From contig NZ_RPHB01000012.1 of NCBI RefSeq assembly GCF_019343195.1, forward strand, positions 1 to 64,000: DNA of 64,000 bases. Direction: 5' to 3'. The translations under genes were made by a program, and so were the position numbers. The DNA is from Arthrospiribacter ruber (GTDB taxonomy: Bacteria > Bacteroidota > Bacteroidia > Cytophagales > Cyclobacteriaceae). Below, one piece after another: positions 7,968-16,909 of this stretch (position 1 is its first letter; each line of letters starts with the position of its first letter). The notes beneath the pieces were generated by a model. The model made no database searches. It worked only from the letters and a program-made list of their open reading frames with translations, and was not told the DNA's origin.

Positions 7968-8969
7968 TTATTTCGGGACACCAACATAATACAAATCAAA
8001 GCCGCCCTTACCTCCCGGTCTGTTGGATGAGAATATCATCAGGTTGTTTGTATAACGCCTAGAACCTGAAACTATGGGCCTGTATTCGTCAAACTCTGAA
8101 TTGATGGGATGTCCAAAGTTGATGGGATTGGACCAGCCATCTGCTGTTTTCTTGGCAAAATAGAGGTCATAACCTCCCAATCCTCCCGGTCTGTCTGAGG
8201 CAAAAACCAGTTTTTCACCCAATACAAAGGGCATATGGTCATTGGAATTACTATTGATGGACAACTTCCTGACTTCTTTGGGCGAGGTATCTGCCAGAAA
8301 TTCCAGAGGAGTCATCCCAGAAGGTATATCCACTTCATAAATATCAAACTGCCCGTCTTTATCTGAGCTGAAAAGCATTTTTTCCGGTATTCCATCTCCG
8401 TTCACATCTCCCTTTTTAAATTCTCTTCCGAAAAAGCAGGGATACAATTCGTTGGCTGAATGATCCAATATCCGGAAGTAAGGAATGGTTTTATTATTTA
8501 AAGATGTGATAGGCTTTTCTGAAACTGCTATTATTGAATAAACTCCTTCATGCTTTCGTGAAAACAATAAAGCGATATTATCATTTGCTTCTTTATAACT
8601 GTAGGGACCCTTTTCATCAGCAGAAGTCACAGTACTTTCAGCCAATTTTTTAATAGAATTATAGTCAGGCCCTTGAAAATTTGGAGTTCTTTCATGTATG
8701 GAAAGAAATCCTTCTTTTTGATCCCAAAAAACATTGATATTATAAGTCAATAAACTAAAATTGTTGGAAAATGGACCAGGTCTATTGGTAGAAAAAACAA
8801 ATTCAATTCCATGCTCAAAAAAATGGGCATTTGAATTGATATCATCTGAGGAAGAATTTACAAACTCAAGGTTAACAGGTATCTCTGGGAAGGTACCGTT
8901 GGGATATTTTACTCTATCACAATTGGAAAATAGAATTATAATTAATATGAAGAGTATTTTATTTTTCAT
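7968..8969 (-). CDS. PD40 beta-propeller lipoprotein
   Basis: The 333-residue lipoprotein (lipobox LFSNC, Cys17) carries WD40-like PD40 repeats, seen as FASDRPGGLGGYDLYF and FSSNRPGGKGGFDLYY near the C-terminus and FSSDKDGQFDIYEV in the middle. Such repeats occur in TolB and in OmpA-linked propeller proteins. Its ATG overlaps the stop of the C10 protease gene (ATGA, 8966-8969), so the two are translated together. A role in binding or holding the protease or its substrate at the outer membrane is inference. No OmpA domain is attached. Confidence 0.85.
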   Translation of the reverse strand: MKNKILFILIIILFSNCDRVKYPNGTFPEIPVNLEFVNSSSDDINSNAHFFEHGIEFVFSTNRPGPFSNNFSLLTYNINVFWDQKEGFLSIHERTPNFQGPDYNSIKKLAESTVTSADEKGPYSYKEANDNIALLFSRKHEGVYSIIAVSEKPITSLNNKTIPYFRILDHSANELYPCFFGREFKKGDVNGDGIPEKMLFSSDKDGQFDIYEVDIPSGMTPLEFLADTSPKEVRKLSINSNSNDHMPFVLGEKLVFASDRPGGLGGYDLYFAKKTADGWSNPINFGHPINSEFDEYRPIVSGSRRYTNNLMIFSSNRPGGKGGFDLYYVGVPK

Positions 8970-10252
8970 CTGATTCCTGTTATCATCCTTAAATCATTGT
9001 TGAAGTTCCTACTAGAGCCATTTGGTTGAAAAACACCTGAGGCATAAAAAGCGTTTGCACCACCATCCCATCCCCAGTTCATAAAGAAGTATGAAAAGTG
9101 CCATTCCACACAGCTATCAGTATCACAGTTATATGACTTATAATTATGCGTTCTGTAACCATCTGAAGTCCAAATATGCCATTGTAACAAATTGTCCCGG
9201 CCATAAAAAATGGCAGGATATCCTTGGGAAATCTCATTCCTAAGAAGTACGGGATTAAATGTAGATATACTTCCATTTGACTGCATGCCAATGACATTAA
9301 GTGCAGTTCTAATATCCCATGGATAGGTCATGCCATTACATCCAAACCAATTAAAAGTTGTCCCAGCCATTGTTGCTGCCTGCAACATGAATTGAGCTAA
9401 ATTTGTCTCCCCTTGAGTTATTGGAGCACATTTGTTCCAAGAGAATTGCGGCATTGTTGAATAAAAAGTCTGGCTTCTTCTATAGTGCCAAACCGTCTGG
9501 GCTATGGCAACCCCACCACAACCAATTGGACTTCTACCACATTCACAGTTCCAAAGACCCGGAGCAAAGTAATTGGATATTCCTGATTGTCCCCAGGAAA
9601 TCTGATTGCTGTAAAGTGGCCCATTTTGATTTAAAGTAAAATAAGGACTGCACATAAACTGACCATATTCATACCACTCATAGCAATTGGTATTGGATGC
9701 AATATTGCCAGCATCTTCCCAAATTCTTCCCATTGGATCAAAATCCTGTGTGTATTTTTTCCACTCACCATAAACGATTGGATGCACACTTTCAACTCCC
9801 TTTAATTCCTCTTCTATTTGCTCCATGGTATTGGCAAACCAGACCTTTAAACCATTCACTTCATTTAAGTCTTCCTTGCTGATGCTCCCTGTGGGTGAAA
9901 AAGCCAATACAGGCATAACCCTCGAATCCCCTGATAGAATCATAAAACCGTCTTGGTCATTGACCAAATACACTTCGTAAGATTTGGAATCATCCAACTT
10001 GACTTTTTCTAATTCTTTAATTTTCACAGAACTCGGAGCGATTCTGGCAGATAGTACACTGGAATCCGTCGAAAAAAAACTTACTGCAGTCTTCATTGCC
10101 AGATCTTCTGAAATTGAAAAATCTTTTAGGTCTTCTTCAATGTGTTCTTGTATGATCTCACTTATCTCCATGCCGGTATTACACCCGGCTAACAAAATCA
10201 CTAACAAAATCCTATTTAAGAAAAAGAAGATTGATTGATTGATTGATTCCAT
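8966..10252 (-). CDS. C10 (streptopain-type) cysteine protease lipoprotein
   Basis: The 428-residue protein has a lipobox (LLAGC, Cys24), a propeptide region of roughly 130 residues with a Spi-like EVYLVNDQDGFMILSGD segment, and a C10 peptidase domain. The catalytic Cys is Cys245 in PIGCGGVAIAQ, the His is His359 in LLQWHIWTSDGY, and the NWGWDGG motif at 392-398 closes the active site as in streptopain. Surface-anchored C10 proteases are known from other Bacteroidetes. The gene is cotranscribed with the PD40 lipoprotein gene. It begins the protease-rich stretch that continues to 17.4 kb. Confidence 0.88.
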   Translation of the reverse strand: MESINQSIFFFLNRILLVILLAGCNTGMEISEIIQEHIEEDLKDFSISEDLAMKTAVSFFSTDSSVLSARIAPSSVKIKELEKVKLDDSKSYEVYLVNDQDGFMILSGDSRVMPVLAFSPTGSISKEDLNEVNGLKVWFANTMEQIEEELKGVESVHPIVYGEWKKYTQDFDPMGRIWEDAGNIASNTNCYEWYEYGQFMCSPYFTLNQNGPLYSNQISWGQSGISNYFAPGLWNCECGRSPIGCGGVAIAQTVWHYRRSQTFYSTMPQFSWNKCAPITQGETNLAQFMLQAATMAGTTFNWFGCNGMTYPWDIRTALNVIGMQSNGSISTFNPVLLRNEISQGYPAIFYGRDNLLQWHIWTSDGYRTHNYKSYNCDTDSCVEWHFSYFFMNWGWDGGANAFYASGVFQPNGSSRNFNNDLRMITGIR

Positions 10253-10275
10253 TTTAAAAATATTTTTAAGGTAAT

Positions 10276-10308
10276 TAAATATAAAAAATAGTTTTTAAAT
10301 ATTCCAAA
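10276..10308 (-). promoter_or_regulatory. Probable promoter of the C10 protease operon
   Basis: On the minus strand a TTTG (10305-10308) lies 21 nt before TATATTTA (10276-10283), close to the Bacteroidetes pattern TTTG-N19-21-TAnnTTTG with one mismatch. The start codon follows after about 23 nt. Confidence 0.45.
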
Positions 10309-10469
10309 TAATTATTGTTTATAATAATATAATTATTAAAATTTTTCTCTGATTTCTCTGAAATAAACTTTGAATAATTAAACTTTACTAATTTCAATTT
10401 TGATTAGTAAAAACAAAGTAAAGTTTAGATAATCTCTTCTACATTATTTTCGCTACATGCGGGGTTTAA

Positions 10470-10913
10470 TTTTTTCTTTGCTCCCTTGCACTTTTGCGTG
10501 AAACCTTTCATTATTTCTCGCAATGACGCAAAGTTACTTTTAGGTCATCAAAAACCTTATTCAATTCGATTGATCATACTACCTTTAAAGGACTGATATC
10601 AGCATTTATAGGAATACGCCAGTGCTTCCCTTTTCCCTTGTTGTCTTAATTATTCTTTCGACTGAAGTCGGCGTGAGAGCATCTTAGGATATGACCACGG
10701 ACTAAAGCACGGTGAAAAATATATCATCTGCGGAATCAGCGTTATCTGCGGGCCAAATTCCCTTGGCGCCTTGGCGCCCTTGCGTGAAACCTTTCATTAT
10801 TTCTCGCAATGACGCAAAGTTATTTTTGGGCTTTCAACAAGCTTATCTTTTACGATTGATCATAAACCCGCTAAAGGCCTAGTATCGGCAAATAGAGGAA
10901 TGTGCCAGTTGCC
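10470..10913. repeat. Diverged tandem intergenic repeat (about 286-bp period)
   Basis: A 42-bp block starting TGCGTGAAACCTTTCATTAT occurs identically at 10495-10536 and 10781-10822. Diverged flanking sequence (GATTGATCATA, GCCAGT) also repeats. A family-2 composite repeat lies between them. No gene is seen in 10253-11064 apart from these repeats and REP copy B. Confidence 0.75.
10659..10752 (-). repeat. Composite palindromic repeat, family 2, copy 2
   Basis: In reverse orientation to 4111-4210 it holds CGACTGAAGTCGG, a CCACGG-ACTAAAGC-ACGGTG module and TCATCTGCGGAATCAGCG with ATCTGCGGG. The shared module order supports a mobile or duplicated intergenic element. Confidence 0.7.
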
Positions 10914-11025
10914 AGCTGCGCCGTCGGACTACTGGTACAGCCGCATTTTGCGGCGAGTATATAAGATTAAGCCACAGGCTTACATATCAGGAATCAGAAG
11001 ACAATGCCTCTGGATAACTGAGTAA
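10914..11025 (+). repeat. REP-like repeat, copy B (left arm lost)
   Basis: It has the right arm of hairpin 1 (CCGTCGGAC), then GCCGCATTTTGCGGC, AAGCCACAGGCTT and a mutated fourth hairpin. It lies 40 bp beyond the stop codon of the S8 protease gene and marks the outer end of the first protease cassette. Confidence 0.85.
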
Positions 11026-11039
11026 ATCTTCTGCCTAGC

Positions 11040-11868
11040 TTCCACAATGCATACCATGCCTCTTTTACCTTTCCACCCTTATCTGTCTTCTGATCAAACC
11101 TTCTTTGTAGCGAATATGAAGGTAGTAGAAACCGTTTTTGAACTTCCGGGTATCCAGACTTATCTTTTCACTGATACCGGATTGACTGAATAATATTTTA
11201 CCACGCTGATCATAAAACTGGACATCAAATCCAGGGTCGTCTCCTTCTGTGCGTTTTACCTGTGGGTTCCATTGTACCTGCAGCTCCTCATCCGCCGGAT
11301 TGGGGAAAGTCAAAAAGCAAAGTTCACACCCCCCACCCCCAGGACATGAGGGTTCTGTATACATACTGACAGGTTTCCAATCACTCCATGAACAGCCATT
11401 GTGTATCCTTACAGACACCCCGGCATCGTACACCGGAGGATAGGGCGGGGATGGAATGTAATTATTAAAATGTATCCAGAAATACCCGTGGCTCACTTCT
11501 GTATAGTGGCCGTTGACTACCTGTACTTCATATTGGTACCATGGTTCATTGGGGCCTGGGTGGAAACCAAAGGTCTGATCCGGACAGACATAAGGGGAGG
11601 ATTCAAAAGGTTCCAGACTGATAGCTGAGGTAGGGATGGGACCCGTGGCTGTAACGAAAGTCTTATGCACCTCCACATCTCCGCAATCGGTAGTGATGGT
11701 GGCTGTAAGCGTAACCTGTCCATTTCCCTGAGGGGTAAGGTTTACGCTGTTGCCGCTTCCTGAAATACCCACCATTCCTGCCGGACTGGCCGACCAACTG
11801 ACCGTGCTTCCCACAGGGGAATTCTGAAGGGTGAAGGTATTGGTGGAGCAGAGGAAGTCGGGGCCTGA
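11040..11868 (-). repeat. Duplicated protease C-terminal block, copy 1
   Basis: This DNA, encoding the last 267 residues of the S8 protease plus a short 3' flank, is almost identical to 14735-15561 in the reprolysin-like gene. The match stops abruptly at the codons before ISGPDFLC. By eye only four of 267 residues differ between the copies. Confidence 0.95.
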
Positions 11869-13677
11869 GATCGGTAAGGTTCCAATGGCAGCGCATACTG
11901 CAGAAAAAGCATTAGCCCGTCCAAAACCGAATTCATTACTTCGACCATTAACATAATTATAACCACCTGCCTGATCTGCTGCATTTGTTATCAAATCAAA
12001 GACCTGAAGGTAGGTTAAATCAGGATTTATTGAGAGAACCAGCGCTGCAATCCCGGCAATTTGCGGAGCAGCAGCGGAAGTTCCACCAAATCTGCCGGTA
12101 TAAGCCAGAAAATTTGGTCCTGCATCCGGCATTTGCTCTCCCCAAGGTGGAGGATTGAAAGTTTGAGTTTGTGGTACTCCAGGCACAAGAAACTGTGGAT
12201 AGGGGTTGTAACCAGCATTGCCCGGAATATCGATGGTCCACATTTCCAGTGTCTCACCTGCTATACCACCAGGTGTACCTGGTGGGTATGCGGCTGGAGG
12301 ATAAGCCCTATGAGAAGGGGCAACTATATCGATCATTTGATTATTGGGGCTTTGAGGATTGCTGGTAGGGCTGTAATCTGCCTGAAAATCATCTCTGTCT
12401 GATGCCCCAACCGTAAAAACCCCGGGTATATTGACATTTGCAGGAAATGCAATTACTCCATTAGCATTCTCTGTATGCCGGGCAGTATTTCCTGCCGCAA
12501 ATATTACTATACAGCCACGATTATTTCTTCCTGTTACTACGGCATGTTGAATAGCAGTAACAATTACTGGATGAAGATTTGGGCTTGGGGCTTCATTTGG
12601 ATTTTGAGGCAAATATCCCCAACTGTTGGAAATAATATCGGCCCCATTATCTGCAGCGAATTGTATGGCATCGGCCACCAAATTAGGCATAATACCCCCT
12701 CCATTATTATTAAAAATCCTAACAGGCATAATTATTGACTCCGGAGCGATGCCCGCTATCCCTTCATTATTATCCCTTGTTGCACCAATTATGCCTGCAC
12801 AACTATTCCCATGATTTAGGTTATTTGCCGGAGAAGGATCATTGGCATTACCATCTGCAAAATTACTGCCCGGTAATCGTAATTGTCTCGCATTAGGCAA
12901 ATCCGGATGATTAGGTGTAAGCCCATCATCTAAAACAGCTATTATTAAATCGGCACTACCCTGCGTAACACCCCAGGCTTCCGGAGCATCGATATCTGCA
13001 TCAGGCGTTCCTGCACTGCCCTGAGCCGGATTAAACACCTGGCCGGTATTGTGTAAATAAAATTGGTTTTGGAAATAGGAATCATTTGGGAGCGCCTGAA
13101 ATCTTTTTGCACTTACTACAAAATTCGGGTGGGAAAATGTAGTCAACCCACTCTCCTGTATCTTATTGGCCATTAGCAAAGCATCACCTCCTCTCGGCAC
13201 CCTATACAGATCATAAATCCGTGTTGATTTGACAAATATCAAGCTCAGTTCATTAATCAGGGAGTCAAGTTCAACTGCACTAGCCTCCTTCTTTTTATTG
13301 ATGACAATTTCTTCACCTATACCCATTTCGAGACCGGAAGGTTCCCGGTAAACAGGTTGTAATACATAAACTCCCGGATCGGCATTTAGTTGGTTAAGAA
13401 GTTGCTGTCTGCCTTGGGCGTTGGGAAGCGTGATGAAAAAATTTCTCTCATCAAACCGGTCAATAATTACCTGATTTTTATTGACATCTAAAACATCCAT
13501 AATGTTTGAGCTTTCAATTGTAGTATCAAAACTTACCAGAAATTTACTTTCAGATTTTTCCAACCTAATCCTTTCATCGAAAGCATAGTAAAAATCGTCT
13601 TCACTCTGGATAAACCCCATTAGGATGATGACGGTGGGTAAAGTAAATATCAAAAGTATGATGAACAGTTTTTTCAT
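11065..13677 (-). CDS. T9SS-secreted subtilisin-like serine protease (S8)
   Basis: The 870-residue protein has a signal peptide (about residues 1-24), a propeptide of some 200 residues and an S8 catalytic domain. The catalytic triad is visible: Asp250 (AVLDDG), His289 (NHGNSCAG) and Ser534 (GGTSAAAP), with oxyanion Asn397 (FAAGN). From about residue 604 follow a PKD/Ig-like domain, a Cys-containing region and a C-terminal type A T9SS sorting domain (FPNPADEEL ... RQIRVER). Secretion to or through the outer membrane by T9SS is therefore expected. The C-terminal 267 residues are shared with the neighbouring zinc protease. A lipoprotein gene lies 18 bp upstream in the same operon. Confidence 0.93.
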   Translation of the reverse strand: MKKLFIILLIFTLPTVIILMGFIQSEDDFYYAFDERIRLEKSESKFLVSFDTTIESSNIMDVLDVNKNQVIIDRFDERNFFITLPNAQGRQQLLNQLNADPGVYVLQPVYREPSGLEMGIGEEIVINKKKEASAVELDSLINELSLIFVKSTRIYDLYRVPRGGDALLMANKIQESGLTTFSHPNFVVSAKRFQALPNDSYFQNQFYLHNTGQVFNPAQGSAGTPDADIDAPEAWGVTQGSADLIIAVLDDGLTPNHPDLPNARQLRLPGSNFADGNANDPSPANNLNHGNSCAGIIGATRDNNEGIAGIAPESIIMPVRIFNNNGGGIMPNLVADAIQFAADNGADIISNSWGYLPQNPNEAPSPNLHPVIVTAIQHAVVTGRNNRGCIVIFAAGNTARHTENANGVIAFPANVNIPGVFTVGASDRDDFQADYSPTSNPQSPNNQMIDIVAPSHRAYPPAAYPPGTPGGIAGETLEMWTIDIPGNAGYNPYPQFLVPGVPQTQTFNPPPWGEQMPDAGPNFLAYTGRFGGTSAAAPQIAGIAALVLSINPDLTYLQVFDLITNAADQAGGYNYVNGRSNEFGFGRANAFSAVCAAIGTLPISGPDFLCSTNTFTLQNSPVGSTVSWSASPAGMVGISGSGNSVNLTPQGNGQVTLTATITTDCGDVEVHKTFVTATGPIPTSAISLEPFESSPYVCPDQTFGFHPGPNEPWYQYEVQVVNGHYTEVSHGYFWIHFNNYIPSPPYPPVYDAGVSVRIHNGCSWSDWKPVSMYTEPSCPGGGGCELCFLTFPNPADEELQVQWNPQVKRTEGDDPGFDVQFYDQRGKILFSQSGISEKISLDTRKFKNGFYYLHIRYKEGLIRRQIRVER

Positions 13678-13695
13678 GACTCTAAATTTATATTG

Positions 13696-14139
13696 CTATA
13701 AATCAATTTTTTCAGTAGATAGTATAATTATTTGGTATTTGTATTTAAACCCTGGAGCGAAAATTGAACCATGACAAAGTGGAAAAACCATCTCTTCATC
13801 CCTTGCTATGCGATAACTAAATCTGATTTTAAAATCAGGATTACCTTCAGTAGCCTGCAGATCAAAGACGTATTGCCACTGCCAATTATCAAATATGCCT
13901 GAAGGAAATTCTACAATATTTTCAGGAAAATTGTAGGTAAGCAAGGTATCGGTTGGAGTAGCAATCAAAAGACCTTCACCATTTTCATATGGTTCTCTTG
14001 TCAAGCAAGGGTCAAAGCCAAAAATATATCCAGTAGTCTCAAAAACCCTAAGATCATCATCCTCCACGCAGCCAAATCCCAACACCACCAATCCAATAAT
14101 CAGCGAAATCATCATGGCCCTGTTTTTAATTTTTTCCAT
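13696..14139 (-). CDS. Lipoprotein paired with the S8 protease
   Basis: The 147-residue lipoprotein (lipobox LGFGC, Cys24) has a beta-rich mature region with the strands TYNFPENIVEF, WQYVFDLQA and FKIRFSYRIA. No family is recognised. It directly precedes the S8 protease gene with an 18-bp gap, so it is cotranscribed. The second protease cassette has an unrelated lipoprotein in the same position (16910-17395). A role as cognate inhibitor, chaperone or surface anchor is inference from position only. Confidence 0.75.
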   Translation of the reverse strand: MEKIKNRAMMISLIIGLVVLGFGCVEDDDLRVFETTGYIFGFDPCLTREPYENGEGLLIATPTDTLLTYNFPENIVEFPSGIFDNWQWQYVFDLQATEGNPDFKIRFSYRIARDEEMVFPLCHGSIFAPGFKYKYQIIILSTEKIDL

Positions 14140-14194
14140 CTTTTTACCTGTATTATATTGTGTAAAACTATAACCACCCCATAATCTCTTAAAT

Positions 14195-14375
14195 CTAAAG
14201 TAGATCCATTAGTGAATTGGAGTCTTGTTCAGTAAGTTCCCCTATATCAGATAAGGATAAATAATTTTCACCCGTCTCATCCACTTCCTGACAGCCTGCA
14301 CTGAAGGCTATTAAAAAAAAATGAAACCAATAAAAGAAGGACTCTTCCAAATTCTCTTTTTTCTACAAATTCCAT
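14195..14375 (-). pseudogene. Small lipoprotein gene with homopolymer frameshift
   Basis: ATG at 14375 opens MEFVEKREFGRVLLLLVSFF. Reading breaks at a run of nine A (plus strand 14313-14321). With eight, the frame continues as LIAFSAGCQEVDETG and ends ...NSLMDLL at the TAG at 14195, a 60-residue lipoprotein with a good lipobox (FSAGC). It would be the first gene of the S8 cassette, 55 nt upstream of the larger lipoprotein. The break may be real, phase-variable or a sequencing error. Confidence 0.6.
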
Positions 14376-14440
14376 TTAACTTAAATTTAATCCAGTTCTA
14401 TTTTAACTTTACTAATACCATCAAGGTAAAGACGAAAGAA

Positions 14441-14589
14441 AAAACCAACCTGCTACAAATTAAAACCAGTCATTTGAAAAAGTGATTATTAGTTTTAAAA
14501 TTTCTGAGAAAGTAAGAGTAGAAAATTGACTTTTGAGAATGTTAGTGAAATAGTCTGTAGATGAGCATTTTATCCAATTGAACTTCACC
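14441..14589. repeat. Duplicated upstream block, copy 1
   Basis: From AAAACCAACCTGCTACAAAT to the edge of repeat C, this sequence matches 17457-17606 with scattered substitutions. It lies upstream of the S8 cassette just as the other copy lies upstream of the reprolysin cassette, and probably contains the promoter (a TTTTAATTTG-like box on the minus strand). Confidence 0.9.
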
Positions 14590-14720
14590 TTGTCCGACGG
14601 TTGCGACTTCGGACTACTGGTACAGCCGCATTTTGCGGCGAGTATATAAGTATAAAGATTAAGCCACAGGCTTACATATCAGGAATCCGAAGACAATGCC
14701 TCCGGATAGCGGGGTAAATC
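14590..14720 (+). repeat. REP-like repeat, copy C
   Basis: All four hairpins are present: GTCCGACGG with CTTCGGAC (one mismatch), GCCGCATTTTGCGGC, AAGCCACAGGCTT and TCCGAAG..CCTCCGGA. It lies between the two protease cassettes, at the 3' end of one and in the upstream region of the other. Confidence 0.92.
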
Positions 14721-14734
14721 TTCTGACTAGCCTC

Positions 14735-15561
14735 CACCATGCACCACCATGCCTCTTTTACCTTTCCACCCTTATCTGTCTTCTGATCAAAGCATCTTTG
14801 TACCGAATATGGAGGTAATAGAAACCGTTTTTGAACTTCCGGGTATCCAGACTTATCTTTTCACTGATACCGGATTGACTGAACAATATTTTACCTCGTT
14901 GGTCATAGAACTGGACATCAAAACCAGGGTCGTCTCCTGCTGTGCGTTTTACCTGTGGGTTCCATTGTATCTGCAGCTCCTCATCCGCCGGATTGGGGAA
15001 AGTCAAAAAGCAAAGTTCACACCCCCCACCCCCAGGGCATGAGGGTTCTGTATACATACTGACAGGCTTCCAATCACTCCATGAACAGCCATTGTGTATC
15101 CTGACAGACACCCCGGCATCGTACACCGGAGGATAGGGCGGGGATGGGATGTAATTATTAAAATGTATCCAGAAATACCCGTGGCTCACTTCTGTATAGT
15201 GGCCGTTGACTACCTGTACTTCATATTGGTACCATGGTTCATTGGGGCCTGGGTGGAAACCAAAAGTCTGATCCGGACATACATAAGGGGAGGATTCAAA
15301 AGGTTCCAGACTGATGGCTGAGGTAGGGATGGGACCCGTGGCTGTAACGAAAGTCTTATGCACCTCCACATCTCCGCAATCGGTAGTGATGGTGGCTGTA
15401 AGCGTAACCTGTCCATTTCCCTGTGGTGTAAGGTTTACGCTGTTGCCGCTTCCTGAAATACCCACCATTCCTGCCGGACTTGCCGACCAACTGACCGTGC
15501 TTCCCACAGGGGAATTCTGAAGGGTGAAAGTATTGGTGGAGCAGAGGAAGTCGGGGCCAGA
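14735..15561 (-). repeat. Duplicated protease C-terminal block, copy 2
   Basis: Counterpart of 11040-11868. The much higher identity here than in the upstream blocks points to recent exchange or gene conversion between the two cassettes. Confidence 0.95.
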
Positions 15562-15966
15562 AATGGTGGCGCTGACACATTCGCAAAGACAATTCGCATT
15601 AGCAACGCTATTCCTGATCACATTTCCAGGTTGAAGACCAAAGCCTAAGTTAAAGTTAACTCCTACGTTTTGTAGTGCACAATAACTCATTATGGTTCCA
15701 CCTCCCGGGGGAATACCAGGATTTGGGCAGGTGCCACAACCATGATTTTCCGTTCCACCGCATCCGTCAATTGCGGTACAATTGCCATTCCAAACACAAG
15801 CCTGAGTATGTCTTGAACCAAACAGATGACCAAGTTCATGGGCAACAATGAAGACTGGATAACTAAAAAACAGGAATAACTGAGTAATTGATATGGTCAT
15901 TAAACATTGATACCGAAAGTCTCTCGGAAACATTGGAATTACAAAGGCCATCAAACCCAGCTGCAA
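14758..15966 (-). CDS. Reprolysin-like T9SS zinc protease, C-terminal part (frameshifted gene)
   Basis: This frame carries the zinc site HELGHLFGSRH (HExxHxxGxxH) and the downstream MSY Met-turn of metzincin proteases of the M12B/reprolysin type. The shared 267-residue PKD-like plus T9SS sorting region follows from ISGPDFLC to RQIRVER. The first ~35 codons of the frame are out-of-frame noise; the true protein enters at the A6 run 15865-15870. If one base of that run is removed, the upstream frame joins as YSVIPVFSYPVFIVAHELGH, giving one protein of about 714 residues together with 15863-16903. Confidence 0.85.
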   Translation of the reverse strand: MQLGLMAFVIPMFPRDFRYQCLMTISITQLFLFFSYPVFIVAHELGHLFGSRHTQACVWNGNCTAIDGCGGTENHGCGTCPNPGIPPGGGTIMSYCALQNVGVNFNLGFGLQPGNVIRNSVANANCLCECVSATISGPDFLCSTNTFTLQNSPVGSTVSWSASPAGMVGISGSGNSVNLTPQGNGQVTLTATITTDCGDVEVHKTFVTATGPIPTSAISLEPFESSPYVCPDQTFGFHPGPNEPWYQYEVQVVNGHYTEVSHGYFWIHFNNYIPSPPYPPVYDAGVSVRIHNGCSWSDWKPVSMYTEPSCPGGGGCELCFLTFPNPADEELQIQWNPQVKRTAGDDPGFDVQFYDQRGKILFSQSGISEKISLDTRKFKNGFYYLHIRYKDALIRRQIRVER

Positions 15967-16903
15967 AACCCGAAGGTGTATTTCCAGATCCTCTGAAAGT
16001 CAGCAACTGACCCAAATCTCCATTGAAAGAAGTTCTATTTGCCTGAAATTGATTTAATAGAGTATTTGCATCTACTGCTGTATATGGATCCGTATTGGTC
16101 CATATAAAAATCTCCGAAAGTCTAATTTCTACATTTTCATTTTGATAAAGAGCTGCTACTTGATTGAAAAGCCCTGCTACGTAAGTTTCGACTGCGTTTG
16201 TACTGCCTCTGTTCAGGAAAATATCATGTTCTGTTTCGATATAAATTAAGGTACAGACATCCTCAGAGTTTACTGAATGTTTGGATGGCTGCGATAACAC
16301 CTCTGGTTTAAAACCAGCAAAATCATGGGCATGATCCACACCGCAATCAAATCCTGATTTGTCTTTTAAATTATTTTCGTTGAAAAAAACATATTTACCG
16401 CTTTTCTTGTCCAAGGAAAGGTTGAAATTGCCTTTGTCAGTAGCTACGATCCCCATCACCTCATCCTTCAGGAAGCTGATGGCCACGATACTGGCTGAGT
16501 CATTCTTTACTATTCCTCGGTAATGACGGATTTCCTGGCTAGAAGGTCGACGTTCTCCATCACTGGTCACCACTTCATAATGATAAAAGGAGTCTGGAAC
16601 TTCCAACAGGTCCAATTGGATTTGACCATCTTTAAGGGGAATCAACATAGTAATGCCCGTACTTAAATCGTCATATACGGTTTTATCAAATAGGAAAGAT
16701 TCGATTCTCTCAGGCTTTTCAAAGTGGTCAAGAATCTCCCTATCATTTGGGGCTTGTCGAAAGGCCTCTGGTATCACCGTGAAGTACACCTTGTCTGCCT
16801 TTGCTTCTTGTATCCTTTCATACAACAGGTTTTCCTGGCAAAAAACTTCAAAAGAGAACAAAATAAAAACAGCAAAGGGAAAACAGTAAAACATTTTTCT
16901 CAT
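15863..16903 (-). CDS. Reprolysin-like T9SS zinc protease, N-terminal part (frameshifted gene)
   Basis: The 346-residue frame has a signal peptide (ending near FEVFCQ), a propeptide and the first half of a metzincin catalytic domain (CTLIYIETEHDIFLNRGS, then AGLFNQVAALYQNENVEI). This is the usual start of reprolysin-like secreted proteases. The frame ends just before the zinc motif at a TTTTTTAG; one T fewer restores the reading into HELGH. Without slippage or correction the product lacks an active site. It follows a lipoprotein gene with a 6-bp gap. A sequencing error, a true null mutation and phase variation are all possible. Confidence 0.85.
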   Translation of the reverse strand: MRKMFYCFPFAVFILFSFEVFCQENLLYERIQEAKADKVYFTVIPEAFRQAPNDREILDHFEKPERIESFLFDKTVYDDLSTGITMLIPLKDGQIQLDLLEVPDSFYHYEVVTSDGERRPSSQEIRHYRGIVKNDSASIVAISFLKDEVMGIVATDKGNFNLSLDKKSGKYVFFNENNLKDKSGFDCGVDHAHDFAGFKPEVLSQPSKHSVNSEDVCTLIYIETEHDIFLNRGSTNAVETYVAGLFNQVAALYQNENVEIRLSEIFIWTNTDPYTAVDANTLLNQFQANRTSFNGDLGQLLTFRGSGNTPSGFAAGFDGLCNSNVSERLSVSMFNDHINYSVIPVF

Positions 16904-16909
16904 AGTGGT

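Noticed and set aside
7897-8522. 16-bp direct repeat TGATAGGCTTTTCTGA at 7897-7912 and 8507-8522
   Set aside because: One copy is inside the PD40 gene; no element boundary fits and chance or a small duplication explains it.
14749-15321. Plus-strand frames opposite the protease C-terminal blocks
   Set aside because: The same frames appear at both duplicated blocks only because the DNA is shared; they are shadows of the protease genes.
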